Shown in pieces: positions 42,228-57,146 of a stretch of 64,000 nucleotides of DNA. The stretch's first letter is position 1. Each line of letters opens with the position of its first letter. The DNA is from Gerris lacustris. Its lineage: Eukaryota > Arthropoda > Insecta > Hemiptera > Gerridae. Made by a program: the position numbers and the translations under genes. The notes below the pieces were generated by a model. The model ran no database searches and had not been told where the DNA came from. It saw nothing but the letters and a program-made list of their open reading frames with translations. Location of the stretch: the NCBI GenBank assembly GCA_951217055.1, contig OX578280.1, positions 34,353,128 through 34,417,127 of the forward strand. The letters are read 5' to 3'.

Positions 42228-42412
42228 ATTGAGTTCGCTATATTTTTTCTGTGTGCGCGTCAAAACGATCTTTTATACTGGAAAGTTTCACGTTTTTATC
42301 TCTTTTGGTTCAAAAGTTATTGGAACCGTACAGAGTGACAGACAGACACAGGAACGAAACTATAAGGGTTTCTTTTTTTTTGGTTTTACCAACGAAACCC
42401 TAAAAAAAAATA
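42228..42412 (+). repeat. Dispersed repeat family A, copy 3
   Basis: Closest to the copy at 29440-29635: GTGTGCGCGTCAAAACGATC, ACCGTACAGAGTGACAGACA, ACTATAAGGGTTTC and CAACGAAACCC occur in the same order and spacing. Confidence 0.7.
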
Positions 42413-42831
42413 CTAAAAAGAGTACAAATGTAATGACAAATTACGATTTTTTTTTGGAGTACCCAATATTTTGCTAGTAATTGTGATGCAAACACACACA
42501 TTTTTCAACTTAACTGCCTTATAACAGGCTACATTTTGGTTCTTTAAAAAAATGCTAAGAGGTGAAACCTTATATTTTGCTACAGAGAGAATTTTATAGC
42601 ACAAATTTTTAAATGATAAATTAGGGGTTTTTTATGATAAATTATTTAGGTTTTTTTTTTTTTTTTTTTTTATTTTTATTTTCTTATGATAAATTTTTTT
42701 TCACCTATCAAGTGAAAAATATAACATTTACCCCAAACAAACTCCTACAGTATACATCTATTCCAAAATAGCGCCCGGTCATAAAATGAAAATTACGGAT
42801 GAAATATTGAGTTACAAAAAAATCACCTAGA

Positions 42832-43037
42832 GTAAAAAAAACAAAACAAGAAATACGAAACTGTAAATAAAATTAGTTAATGGTGTTCTTCAAAATAAAT
42901 CGTGATACATTTACTAGTTGTAACAATTTTTGAAGTAAAAAAAACAAAACAAGAAATACGAAACTGTAAATAAAATTAGTTAATGGTGTTCTTCAAAATA
43001 AATCGTGATACATTTACTAGTTGTAACAATTTTTGTT
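42832..43037 (+). repeat. Two-copy tandem duplication, unit about 105 bp
   Basis: AACAAGAAATACGAAACTGT through TAGTTGTAACAATTTTTG occurs twice in succession with essentially no differences, indicating a recent duplication. Confidence 0.85.
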
Positions 43038-43749
43038 ACAACAATGTTTGTGGGGGGGGGGAGGCATTTTTTACCGTTTTTTTAATTTTTTGTGGGATAA
43101 AATGACCGCCATTTTGTAAACACAATATATTTTTGTGAACCAGATTTCAATACCTTTATAATGATACCCAACTTCGAATTTTCAAAAATTGTGGGGCTCA
43201 ATAGTTACGGTCCCCTAAAATTTTAAAAATTTCACTTTTTTAGTTCAACTCCCGAAAAATCATAGGACCACAGAGATATATATTTATAAAATATGACCTA
43301 TCCTAAAGGGGTAGTGCAGAGGGGAACATTTTGGGTTTGTTTTATTTTTTGGGGGGATAAAATGGCCGCCATTTTGGAACGCGATATATATTTGTAATCT
43401 ACATTTCAAAACCTTGAAAATTACAAAAAATATAAAATATTGCGATCTATTCGCAGATCGCAGGAATTTTGAGTGTTTAAGTCCGCAATAGTTTTTCTGT
43501 TTTTGGGCAAAAAAAAATATCTTACCATATTTCAAGTCTATTTGATACCAAATTTAATACAACATTTCAAGTCTATAGCTTCAGTAGGTCGGGAGATATA
43601 CTCCAAGATCGGACGGACGAACTACCAAAAGCCTAAGGGTTTCTGAAACGACCTACATAGAAATGACCATTTTTGTCATACTATCACTTTATATTCTTAT
43701 CGCTTTATTAGCTTGAAAATGGAAATAAAAATTATAAATAATTATCCAT

Positions 43750-45265
43750 TTTACATATATATATAATATAAATATATGTTGTCCCCTTATTTTTGAATAT
43801 TTATAATCTCTTTTGTGTCCAAAGGGGTAAAAAAAAACTTCTTTATAAGGTAATATTTCGTCCCTTAATTTCGGAACATCTTCAAACCTTGAAAGTAGTA
43901 TAAGTAGAATTAAATCATTATAAAGTTAATTCGTCAGAAAAAATTAAAAGGTGAGTCATACGAGGTTGCCTGATTGACACCTAGTCACTGATAGGCCAGT
44001 ACAAATAAGCAAAAAAGGGGGGAAAAATTAAATACTAAACTTTCTTTACACCATCGTTTAGAAGGGGTTTAGGGAAGCATTTTCCATATTATCATATCGA
44101 GTGCCACCGCTTGCTTCCCCCACCACCCCCTATTGAAGACCCAAATTTGGCCTATTCACTGTAACGCCAATATCTCCGGAACAAAGAGTGATAACGATGT
44201 GCGGTGTTTTTTAAAGTTTTCTATACACTGTCCTCTTTAATTTGATACCCATATCAATATGCTTTTCGCAGTCAAAGTGTACCAAAAGTTATAAAATATG
44301 GTAAAAAAAATCGACATTTCTTTTTTCTACTCTGAACAATTTTGATAATAACTTTTTTCCACGGGGTCGGCACTAAAAATGTGGTTAAATAAAACGTGTA
44401 GATTATTTAATTACCTTTAATTCGATGTATAATATGTCATAGCAACTCTAATGCAAGAGGGGAAAAAAGCGGAAATAGCGGATGCGTGTAGTATGGAAAG
44501 CTGCTAATAGTGTTGACTGTGAACTCTATTTAGTCCAGGAAAATAAGGAATAATAGGGTAAATAATTTATAAAGTATTGAAACTTTGCGAAAAAACTCTT
44601 TAGGGTGTAGTAGTAAGAAACAGTAAAGTTCCCACCTCTTGAGGGCGGGGGGGGGGGGGAGTGGCCCCTCCCTCCTCCATAAAATCTAAAAAAAATATTT
44701 TTATAACCTTTTCTCGCAAAACAGTTTATTTTTTTGAAGAGAAATGTTTTTGACAAAAATATTTTCCCATAATTCTGCATAAAAAAGGTCCTATGCATGT
44801 TTAAAGTGAGACAAACCGAGATATTGTAGTTGGAAAAAGATAAAAAATGGTAAACCGCATTTCTGCGAACCAACATATCTTAAAAACTACTCTTCCGATT
44901 TTAATGAGATTTAAATCGTAGGTCACCATTAGGCAATTGATGGTCCCAAATAAGTTTCAACCTTATTTACACCTATATCTTCAAAAGTACTAAAATTTTA
45001 AACTTTGCACATCAACATTCTTTTAACTGTGATACTTTTGTGTGTAATTAAGTTTGTACATAAGTGCCTATATTAATTTGAATATTTTTCCGTTCATGTT
45101 ATTGTTACTAACTTGTTCTTACTACGCCTACAGCAACTTCTAATTGCTGTAAATTTTATTATTTATCTCTCCGTCATTGTTGTTATCGATGTGTATGGTC
45201 CTACTTAAACCACTTTTAAATTTTATTGTGACCTTTAACCGCATGTAGTACAAACTGTGAAGCAT
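43750..45265. other. Intergenic DNA before the satellite block
   Basis: AT-rich sequence with short repeat fragments, including a segment near 43815-43895 distantly like the fold-back repeat at 19368-19849 and a G run near 44648. No gene recognised; the 116-codon minus-strand frame at 44526-44876 shows no domain. Confidence 0.4.
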
Positions 45266-46222
45266 GCTATAATTTGATAAAAAAAAAACCTGACACTGAC
45301 ACTGACCACACCACAACCACAACTACAACCTCAACCATAACCACAACCACAACCACAACCATCACCACAATCACAACCATCACCACAACCAAAACCACAA
45401 CCATAAAAAATACCACAACCACAAAAAATACCACAACCACAACTACTACAAATACCACAACAACAACAAATACCACAACAACAACAAATACCACAACCAC
45501 AAAAAATACCACAACCTAAACTACAACAAATACCACAACAACAAATACCACAACCACACAACTACAACAAATACCACAACAACAAATACCACAACCACAA
45601 AAAATACCACAACAACAACCACAACCACAACAAATAACACAACCACAACTAATACCACAACCACAAAAATACCACACCACAACCACAACCACAACAAATA
45701 CCACAACCACAACCACAACAAATACCACAACCACAACAAATACCACAACCACAACAAATACCACAACCATCAGCACAACCACATCACAACCACAACCACA
45801 AAAAATACCACAACCACAACAAATACCACACCACAACCACAACAAATACAAATACCACAACCACAACCATAACCACAACAAATACCACAACCACAACCAC
45901 AACTACAACAAATACCACAACCACAAAAATACACCACCACAACCACAACCATTACCACAACCATCACCACAACCACAACCATCACACAACTATCACCACA
46001 GCTACAACAAATACCACAACCACAACTATAACAAATACCACAACCACAAAAATACAACACCACAACCACAATCACCACCACAACCACAACCATCACACAA
46101 CTACAACAAATACCACAACAACAACCACATCCACTACCACTACCACAACCACAACCACCACCACAACAATAACAAATACCACAACCAGAAAAAATACCAC
46201 AACCACAACAAATCCCACAACC

Positions 46223-49200
46223 TCAACAACAACCACTACCAAAACCACAACCACAAAAAAATACAAATACCACAACTACAACAAATACCACAACCACTAC
46301 CACTACCACAACCACAACCACCACCACAACCAGAACAAATACCACAACCAGAACAAATTCCACAACCAGAACAAATACCACAACCACAACAAATACCACA
46401 ACCTCAACAACAACCACTACCACAACCACAACAAATACCACAACCACAACCACAACCATAACCAAAACAAATACCACAACCACAACTACAACGAATACCA
46501 CAACCTCAACAACAACCACTACCACAACCACAACCACAACAAATTCAAATACCACAACCACAAAAATACACCACCACAGCCATCACCACAACCACAACCA
46601 TCACACAACTATAACCACAGCTACAACAAATACCACAACCACAACTACAACAAATACCACAACCACAAAAATACAACACCACAACCACAACCACAACAAA
46701 TACAAATACCACAACCACAACAATGACCACAACCACAACCACAAACAAATACCACAACAAATACCACTACCACTTCCACAACCACAATTACAACAAATAC
46801 CACAACCACAACCACAACTACAACAAATACCACAACCACAACAAATACCACAACCACAACCATATCAACAACCACAACCACAACAAATACAAATACCAAA
46901 ACCACACCCACAACCACAACCATAACCACAACAAATACCACAACCACAACTAATACCACAACCACAACAAATACCACAACCTCAATAACAACCACTACCA
47001 CAACCACAACCACAAAAAATACCACAACCACAACTACTAAAAAATACCACAACTACAACAAATACCACAAACAACCACAACAAATACCACAACCACAACT
47101 AATACCACAACCACAACAAATACCACAACCTCAATAACAACACTACCACAACCACAACCACAAAAAATACCACAACCACAACTACTACAAATACCACAAC
47201 CACAACAAATACCACAACCTCAACAACAACCACTACCACAACCACAACCACAAGAAATACAAATACCACAACCACAACCATAACCACAACAAATGCCACA
47301 ACCACAAAAATACACCACCACAACCACAAAAATACAACACCACAACCACAACCATCACCACAACCATCACCACAACCACAACCATCACACAACTATCACC
47401 ACAGCTACAACAAATACCACAAACACAACTACAACAAATACCACTAACACAAAAATACAACACCACAACCACAACCACAACCATGACCACAATCACAACC
47501 ACTACCACAACCACAACCACAACCACAACAAATACAAATACCACAACCACAACCACGACCACAACCACAACCATAACCACAACAAATACCACAACCACTA
47601 CCACAACCACAACCACAACTACAACAAATACCACAACCACAACAAAAACCGCAACAAATACCACAACCACAAAAACCGCAACAAATACCACAACCACAAA
47701 AATACACCACCACAACCACAACCATCACCACAACCATCACCACAACCACAACCATCACCACAACAAATACCACAACCACAACTACAACAAATACCACAAC
47801 CACAAGTACAACAAATACCACAACAACAAAAATACAACACCACAACCACAACAAATACCACAACCACAACTACGATTACAACCACGACCACAACCACAAC
47901 CATAACCACAACAAATACAAATACCACAACCAAAACCCCAACAAATACCACAACCACAAAAATACAACACCACAACCACAACCACAACAAATACAAATAC
48001 CACAACCACAACCACAACCATGACCACAACCACAACCACTACCACTACTACAACCACAACCACAAAAAAAACAAATACCACAACCACAACCACAACCATA
48101 ACCACAACAAATACCACAACCACTACCACAACCACAACCACAACTACAACAAATACCACAACCACAACCACAACTACAACAAATACCACAACCACAACCA
48201 CAACTACAACAAATACCACAACCACAACAAATACAAATACCACAACCACAACCACAACAAATACAAATACCACAAAACAACCATGACCACAACAACTTCC
48301 ACAACCACGACCACAAAAAATACAAATACCACAACCATCACCACAACCACAACCATCACCACAACCACAACCATCACACAACTATCACCACAGCTACAAC
48401 AAATACCACAAACACAACTACAACAAATACCACAAACACAACTACAACAAATACCACAAACACAAAAATACAACACCACAACCACAACCACAACCATGAC
48501 CACAATCACAACCACTACCACAACCACAACCACAACCACAACAAATACAAATACCACAACCACAACCACGACCACAACCACAACCATAACCACAACAAAT
48601 ACCGCAACCACTACCACAACCACAACCACAACCACAACTACAACAAATACCACAACCACAACAAAAACCGCAACACATACCACAACCACAACCATCACCA
48701 CAACAAATACCACAACCACAACTACAACAAATACCACAACCACAAAAATACAACACCACAACCACAACAAATACCACAACCACAACTACTACAAATACCA
48801 CAACCACAACCACGACCACAACCATAACCACAACAAATACAAATACCACAACCAAAACCGCAACAAATACCACAACCACAAAAATACACCACCACAACCA
48901 CAACAATCACCACAACCATCACCACAACCACAACCATCACCACAACACATACCACAACCACAACTACAACAAATACCACAACCACAAAAATACAACACCA
49001 CAACCACAACCACAACAAATACAAATACCACAACCACAACCACAACCATGACCACAACCACTACCACTACCACAACCACAACCACGAAAAATACAAATAC
49101 CACAACCATAACCACAACAAATACCACAACCACTACCATTACCATAACCACAACCACAACTACAACAAATACCACAACCACAACCACAACTACAACAAAT

Positions 49201-50190
49201 ACAAATACCACAAAACAACCATGACCACAACAACTACCACAACCACAACCACAAAAAATACAAATACCACAACCACAACCACAACCACGACCACAAACAC
49301 GACCACAACCACAACCATAACCACAACAAATACCACAATCGCAACCACAACTACAACAAATACCACAACAAAAACCACAACCACTACCACAACCACAACA
49401 AATACCACAACCAGAACTAATACCACAACCACAACAAATTCCACAACAACAACTACTACAAATACCACAACCACGACCACAACCATAACCACAACAAATA
49501 CAAATATCACAACCACAAACGCAACAAATACCACAACCACAACTACCACAAAAATACACCACCACAACCACAACCATCACCACAACCACAACCATCACCA
49601 CAACAAATACCACAACCACAACTACAACAAATACCACAACCACAAAAATACAACACTACTACCACAACCACAACAAATACAAATACCACAACCACAACCA
49701 TGACCATAACCACAACCACAACCACTACCACAACCACAACGAATACAAATACCACAACCACAACTACAACAAATACCACAACCACAAAAATTCACCACCA
49801 CAACCACAACCATCACCACAACCATCACCACAACCATCACCACAACCACAAACATCACCACAACCACAACCATCACCACAACAAATACCACAACCACAAC
49901 TACAACAAATACCACAACCACGAAAATATAACACCACAACCACAACAAATACAAATACCACAACCACAACCATGACCACAACCACAACCACTATCACAAC
50001 CACAACCACAACTACAACAAATACCACAACCACAACTACAACAAATACCACAACCACAACCACAACTATAAACAAAAATAAAACCACAACCACAACAAAT
50101 ACAAATACCACAACCACTACCACAACCACAACCACAAAAAATTCAAATACCACAACCACAACCACAACAAATACAAATACCACAAAACAA
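46223..50190 (+). repeat. Higher-order copy A (about 4.0 kb)
   Basis: This is the first full copy: a 5' module with CATCAACAACC- and AACCAGAAC-type words (46.2-47.2 kb), then modules beginning near ACCATCACACAACTATCACC, ending at AATACCACAAAACAACCATG near 50.19 kb. Boundaries are chosen by eye. Confidence 0.6.
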
Positions 50191-50195
50191 CCATG

Positions 50196-53100
50196 ACCAC
50201 AACAACTACCACAACCACAACCACAACAAATACAAATACCACAACCACAACCACAACCACAACCACGACCACAACAAATACCACATCAACAACCACAACC
50301 ACTACCACTACCACAAACATATACCACAACCAGAGCTAATACCACAACCACAACCACAACAAATACCACAACCACAACCACAACTACAACAAATACCACA
50401 ACCACAACCACAACCATAACCAAAACAAATACCACAACCACAACTACAACGAATACCACAACCTCAACAACAACCACTACCACAACCACAACCACAACAA
50501 ATTCAAATACCACAACCACAAAAATACACCACCACAGCCATCACCACAACCACAACCATCACACAACTATAACCACAGCTACAACAAATACCACAACCAC
50601 AACTACAACAAATACCACAACCACAAAAATACAACACCACAACCACAACCACAACAAATACAAATACCACAACCACAACAATGACCACAACCACAACCAC
50701 AAACAAATACCACAACCACAACCACAACAAATACCACTACCACTTCCACAACCACAATTACAACAAATACCACAACCACAACCACAACTACAACAAATAC
50801 CACAACCACAACAAATACCACAACCACAACCATATCAACAACCACAACCACAACAAATACAAATACCAAAACCACACCCCCAACCACAACCATAACCACA
50901 ACAAATACCACAACCACAACTAATACCACAACCACAACAAATACCACAACCTCAATAACAACCACTACCACACCCACAACGCCAAAAATTACCACAACCA
51001 CAACTACTACAAAATACCACAACTACAACAAATACCACAAACAACCACAACCATAACCACAACAAATACCACAACCACAACTAATACCACAACCACAACA
51101 AATACCACAACCTCAATAACAACACTACCACAACCACAACCACAAAAAATACCACAACCACAACTACTACAAATACCACAACCACAACAAATACCACAAC
51201 CTCAACAACAACCACTACCACAACCACAACCACAAAAATACACCACCACAACCACAAAAATACAACACCACAACCATCACCACATCCACAACCATCACAC
51301 AACTATCACCACAGCTACAACAAATACCACAAACACAACTACAACAAATACCACAAACACAAAAATACAACACCACAACCACAACCACAACCATGACCAC
51401 AATCACAACCACTACCACAACCACAACCACAACCACAACAAATACAAATACCACAACCACAACCACGACCACAACCACAACCATAACCACAACAAATACC
51501 ACAACCACTACCACAACCACAACCACAACTACAACAAATACCACAACCACAACAAAAACCGCAACAAATACCACAACCACAAAGATACACAACCACAACC
51601 ACAACCATCACCACAACCATCACCACAACCACATCCATCACCACAACAAATACCACAACCACAAAAATACAACACCACAACCACAACAAATACCACAACC
51701 ACAACTACGATTACAACCACGACCACAACCACAACCATAACCACAACAAATACAAATACCACAACCAAAACCGCAACAAATACCACAACCACAAAAATAC
51801 ACCACCACAACCACAACAATCACTACAACCATCACCACAACCACAACCATCACCACAACACATACCACAACCACAACTACAACAAATATCACAACCACAA
51901 AAATTCAACACCACAACCACAACCACAACAAATACAAATACCACAACCACAACCACAACCATGACCACAACCACAACCACTACCACTACTACAACCACAA
52001 CCACAAAAAAAAACAAATACCACAACCACAACCACAACCATAACCACAACCACTACCACAACCACTACCACAACCACAACCACAACTACAACAAATACCA
52101 CAACCACAACCACAACTACAACAAATACCACAACCACAACCACAACTACAACAAATACCACAACCACAACAAATACAAATACCACAACCACAACCACAAC
52201 AAATACAAATACCACAAAACAACCATGACCACAACAACTTCCACAACCACGACCACAAAAAATACAAATACCACAACCATCACCACAACCACAACCATCA
52301 CCACAACCACAATTATCACACAACTATCACCACAGCTACAACAAATACCACAAACACAACTACAACAAATACCACAAACACAACTACAACAAATACCACA
52401 AACACAAAAATACAACACCACAACCACAACCACAACCATGACCACAATCACAACCACTACCACAACCACAACCACAACCACAACAAATACAAATACCACA
52501 ACCACAACCACGACCACAACCACAACCATAACCACAACAAATACCGCAACCACTACCACAACCACAACCACAACCACAACTACAACAAATACCACAACCA
52601 CAACAAAAACCGCAACACATACCACAACCACAACCATCACCACAACAAATACCACAACCACAACTACAACAAATACCACAACCACAAAAATACAACACCA
52701 CAACCACAACAAATACCACAACCACAATTACTACAAATACCACAACCACAACCACGACCACAACCATAACCACAACAAATACAAATACCACAACCAAAAC
52801 CGCAACAAATACCACAACCACAAAAATACACCACCACAACCACAACAATCACCACAACCATCACCACAACCACAACCATCACCACAACACATACCATAAC
52901 CACAACTACAACAAATACCACAACCACAAAAATACAACACCACAACCACAACCACAACAAATACAAATACCACAACCACAACCACAACCATGACCACAAC
53001 CACTACCACTACCACAACCACAACCACGAAAAATACAAATACCACAACCATAACCACAACAAATACCACAACCACTACCATTACCATAACCACAACCACA

Positions 53101-54055
53101 ACTACAACAAATACCACAACCACAACCACAACTACAACAAATACAAATACCACAAAACAACCATGACCACAACAACTACCACAACCACAAAAAATACAAA
53201 TACCACAACCACAACCACAACCACGACCACAAACACGACCACAACCACAACCATAACCACAACAAATACCACAATCGCAACCACAACTACAACAAATACC
53301 ACAACAAATACCACAACCAGAACTAATACCACAACCACAACAAATTCCACAACAACAACTACTACAAATACCACAACCACGACCACAACCATAACCACAA
53401 CAAATACAAATATCACAACCACAAACGCAACAAATACCACAACCACAACTACCACAAAAATACACCACCACAACCACAACCATCACCACAACCACAACCA
53501 TCACCACAACAAATACCACAACCACAACTACAACAAATACCACAACCACAAAAATACAACACTACTACCACAACCACAACAAATACAAATACCACAACCA
53601 CAACCATGACCATAACCACAACCACAACCACTACCACAACCACAACTACAACAAATACCACAACCACAAAAATTCACCACCACAACCACAACCATCACCA
53701 CAACCATCACCACAACCATCACCACAACCACAACCATCACCACAACAAATACCACAACCAAAACTACAACAAATACCACAACCACGAAAATATAACACCA
53801 CAACCACAACAAATACAAATACCACAACCACAACCATGACCACAACCACAACCACTATCACAACCACAACCACAACTACAACAAATACCACAACCACAAC
53901 TACAACAAATACCACAACCACAACCACAACTATAAACAAAAATAAAACCACAACCACAACAAATACAAATACCACAACCACTACCACAACCACAACCACA
54001 AAAAATTCAAATACCACAACCACAACCACAACAAATACAAATACCACAAAACAAC
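50196..54055 (+). repeat. Higher-order copy B (about 3.9 kb)
   Basis: It repeats copy A in order, including the 5' module (50.29-51.1 kb). The 193-codon test frame at 52146-52727 has the same length as that at 48204-48785, with only two residue differences seen. Small deletions relative to copy A lie near 53.3 and 53.6 kb. Confidence 0.6.
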
Positions 54056-54056
54056 C

Positions 54057-57000
54057 ATGACCACAACAACTACCACAACCACAACTAATACTACAACCAC
54101 AACAAATACCACAACCTCAATAACAACACTACCACAACCACAACCACAAAAAATACCACAACCACAACTACTACAAATACCACAACCACAACAAATACCA
54201 CAACCTCAACAACAACCACTACCACAACCACAACCAGAAGAAATACAAATACCACAACCACAACCATAACCACAACAAATGCCACAACCACAAAAATACA
54301 CCACCACAACCACAAAAATACAACACCACAACCATCACCACAACCACAACCATCACACAACTATCACCACAGCTACAACAAATACCACAAACACAACTAC
54401 AACAAATACCACAAACACAAAAATACAACACCACAACCACAACCACAACCATGACCACAATCACAACCACTACCACAACCACAACCACAACCACAACCAC
54501 AACAAATACAAATACCACAACCACAACCACGACCACAACCACAACCATAACCACAACAAATACCACAACCACTACCACAACCACAACCACAACTACAACA
54601 AATACCACAACCACAACAAAAACCGCAACAAATACCACAACCACAAAGATACACAACCACAACCACAACCATCACCACAACCATCACCACAACCATCACC
54701 ACAACCACAACCATCACCACAACAAATACCACAACCACAACTACAACAAATACCACAACCACAACAAATACCACAACCACAACTACGATTACAACCACGA
54801 CCACAACCACAACCATAACCACAACAAATACAAATACCACAACCAAAACCGCAACAAATACCACAACCACAAAAATACACCACCACAACCACAACAATCA
54901 CTACAACCATCACCACAACCACAACCATCACCACAACACATACCACAACCACAACTACAACAAATATCACAACCACAAAAATACAACACCACAACCACAA
55001 CCACAACAAATACAAATACCACAACCACAACCACAACCATGACCACAACCACAACCACTACCACTACTACAACCACAACCACAAAAAAAAACAAATACCA
55101 CAACCACAACCACAACCATAGCCACAACAAATACCACAACCACTACCACAACCACAACCACAACTACAACAAATACCACAACCACAACCACAACTACAAC
55201 AAATACCACAACCACAACCACAACTACAACAAATACCACAACCACAACAAATACAAATACCACAACCACAACCACAACAAATACAAATACCACAAAACAA
55301 CCATGACCACAACAACTTCCACAACCACGACCACAAAAAATACAAATACCACAACCATCACCACAACCACAACCATCACCACAACCACAATTATCACACA
55401 ACTATCACCACAGCTACAACAAATACCACAAACACAACTACAACAAATACCACAAACACAACTACAACAAATACCACAAACACAAAAATACAACACCACA
55501 ACCACAACCACAACCATGACCACAATCACAACCACTACCACAACCACAACCACAACCACAACAAATACAAATACCACAACCACAACCACGACCACAACCA
55601 CAACCATAACCACAACAAATACCGCAACCACTACCACAACCACAACCACAACCACAACTACAACAAATACCACAACCACAACAAAAACCGCAACACATAC
55701 CACAACCACAACCATCACCACAACAAATACCACAACCACAACTACAACAAATACCACAACCACAAAAATACAACACCACAACCACAACAAATACCACAAC
55801 CACAACTACTACAAATACCACAACCACAACCACGACCACAACCATAACCACAACAAATACAAATACCACAACCAAAACCGCAACAAATACCACAACCACA
55901 AAAATACACCACCACAACCACAACAATCACCACAACCATCACCACAACCACAACCATCACCACAACACATACCACAACCACAACTACAACAAATACCACA
56001 ACCACAAAAATACAACACCACAACCACAACCACAACAAATACAAATACAAATACCACAACCACAACCACAACCATGACCACAACCACTACCACTACCACA
56101 ACCACAACCACGAAAAATACAAATACCACAACCATAACCACAACAAATACCACAACCACTACCATTACCATAACCACAACCACAACTACAACAAATACCA
56201 CAACCACAACCACAACTACAACAAATACAAATACCACAAAACAACCATGACCACAACAACTACCACAACCACAACCACAAAAAATACAAATACCACAACC
56301 ACAACCACAACCACGACCACAAACACGACCACAACCACAACCATAACCACAACAAATACCACAATCGCAACCACAACTACAACAAATACCACAACAAATA
56401 CCACAACCAGAACTAATACCACAACCACAACAAATTCCACAACAACAACTACTACAAATACCACAACCACGACCACAACCATAACCACAACAAATACAAA
56501 TATCACAACCACAAACGCAACAAATACCACAACCACAACTACCACAAAAATACACCACCACAACCACAACCATCACCACAACCACAACCATCACCACAAC
56601 AAATACCACAACCACAACTACAACAAATACCACAACCACAAAAATACAACACTACTACCACAACCACAACAAATACAAATACCACAACCACAACCATGAC
56701 CATAACCACAACCACAACCACTACCACAACCACAACTACAACAAATACCACAACCACAAAAATTCACCACCACAACCACAACCATCACCACAACCATCAC
56801 CACAACCATCACCACAACCACAACCATCACCACAACAAATACCACAACCAAAACTACAACAAATACCACAACCACGAAAATATAACACCACAACCACAAC
56901 AAATACAAATACCACAACCACAACCATGACCACAACCACAACCACTATCACAACCACAACCACAACTACAACAAATACCACAACCACAACTACAACAAAT

Positions 57001-57145
57001 ACCACAACCACAACCACAACTATAAACAAAAATAAAACCACAACCACAACAAATACAAATACCACAACCACTACCACAACCACAACCACAAAAAATTCAA
57101 ATACCACAACCACAACCACAACAAATACAAATACCACAAAACAAC
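54057..57145 (+). repeat. Higher-order copy C (about 3.1 kb, module missing)
   Basis: It lacks nearly all of the 5' module of about 0.9-1.0 kb present in A, B and D: after the AAAACAACCATG boundary it passes almost at once into the segment equivalent to 47.1 kb. Otherwise it follows copy B closely, sharing its small deletions. Confidence 0.6.
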
Positions 57146-57146
57146 C

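Larger units (their letters stand above)
41869..43745. mobile_element. Putative element with about 90-bp inverted ends
   Basis: The left arm (41869-41965: TTTCCATTTTCAAGCTAATA, AAGTGATAGTAAGACAG) is the imperfect reverse complement of 43654-43745. The interior contains a family A copy, a tandem duplication of about 105 bp, and two CCGCCATTTTG-bearing segments. No transposase is recognised. It may be one large non-autonomous element or two copies of a smaller repeat in opposite directions. Confidence 0.5.

Noticed and set aside
47293..49224. 643-codon open frame on the plus strand, mucin-like Thr-rich or Pro-Gln-rich protein
   Set aside because: Within this one frame the text switches repeatedly among Thr-, His-Asn- and Pro-Gln-rich registers. 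A real low-complexity gene would keep one register. All six frames are open because the unit is a multiple of three and the plus strand has few stops.
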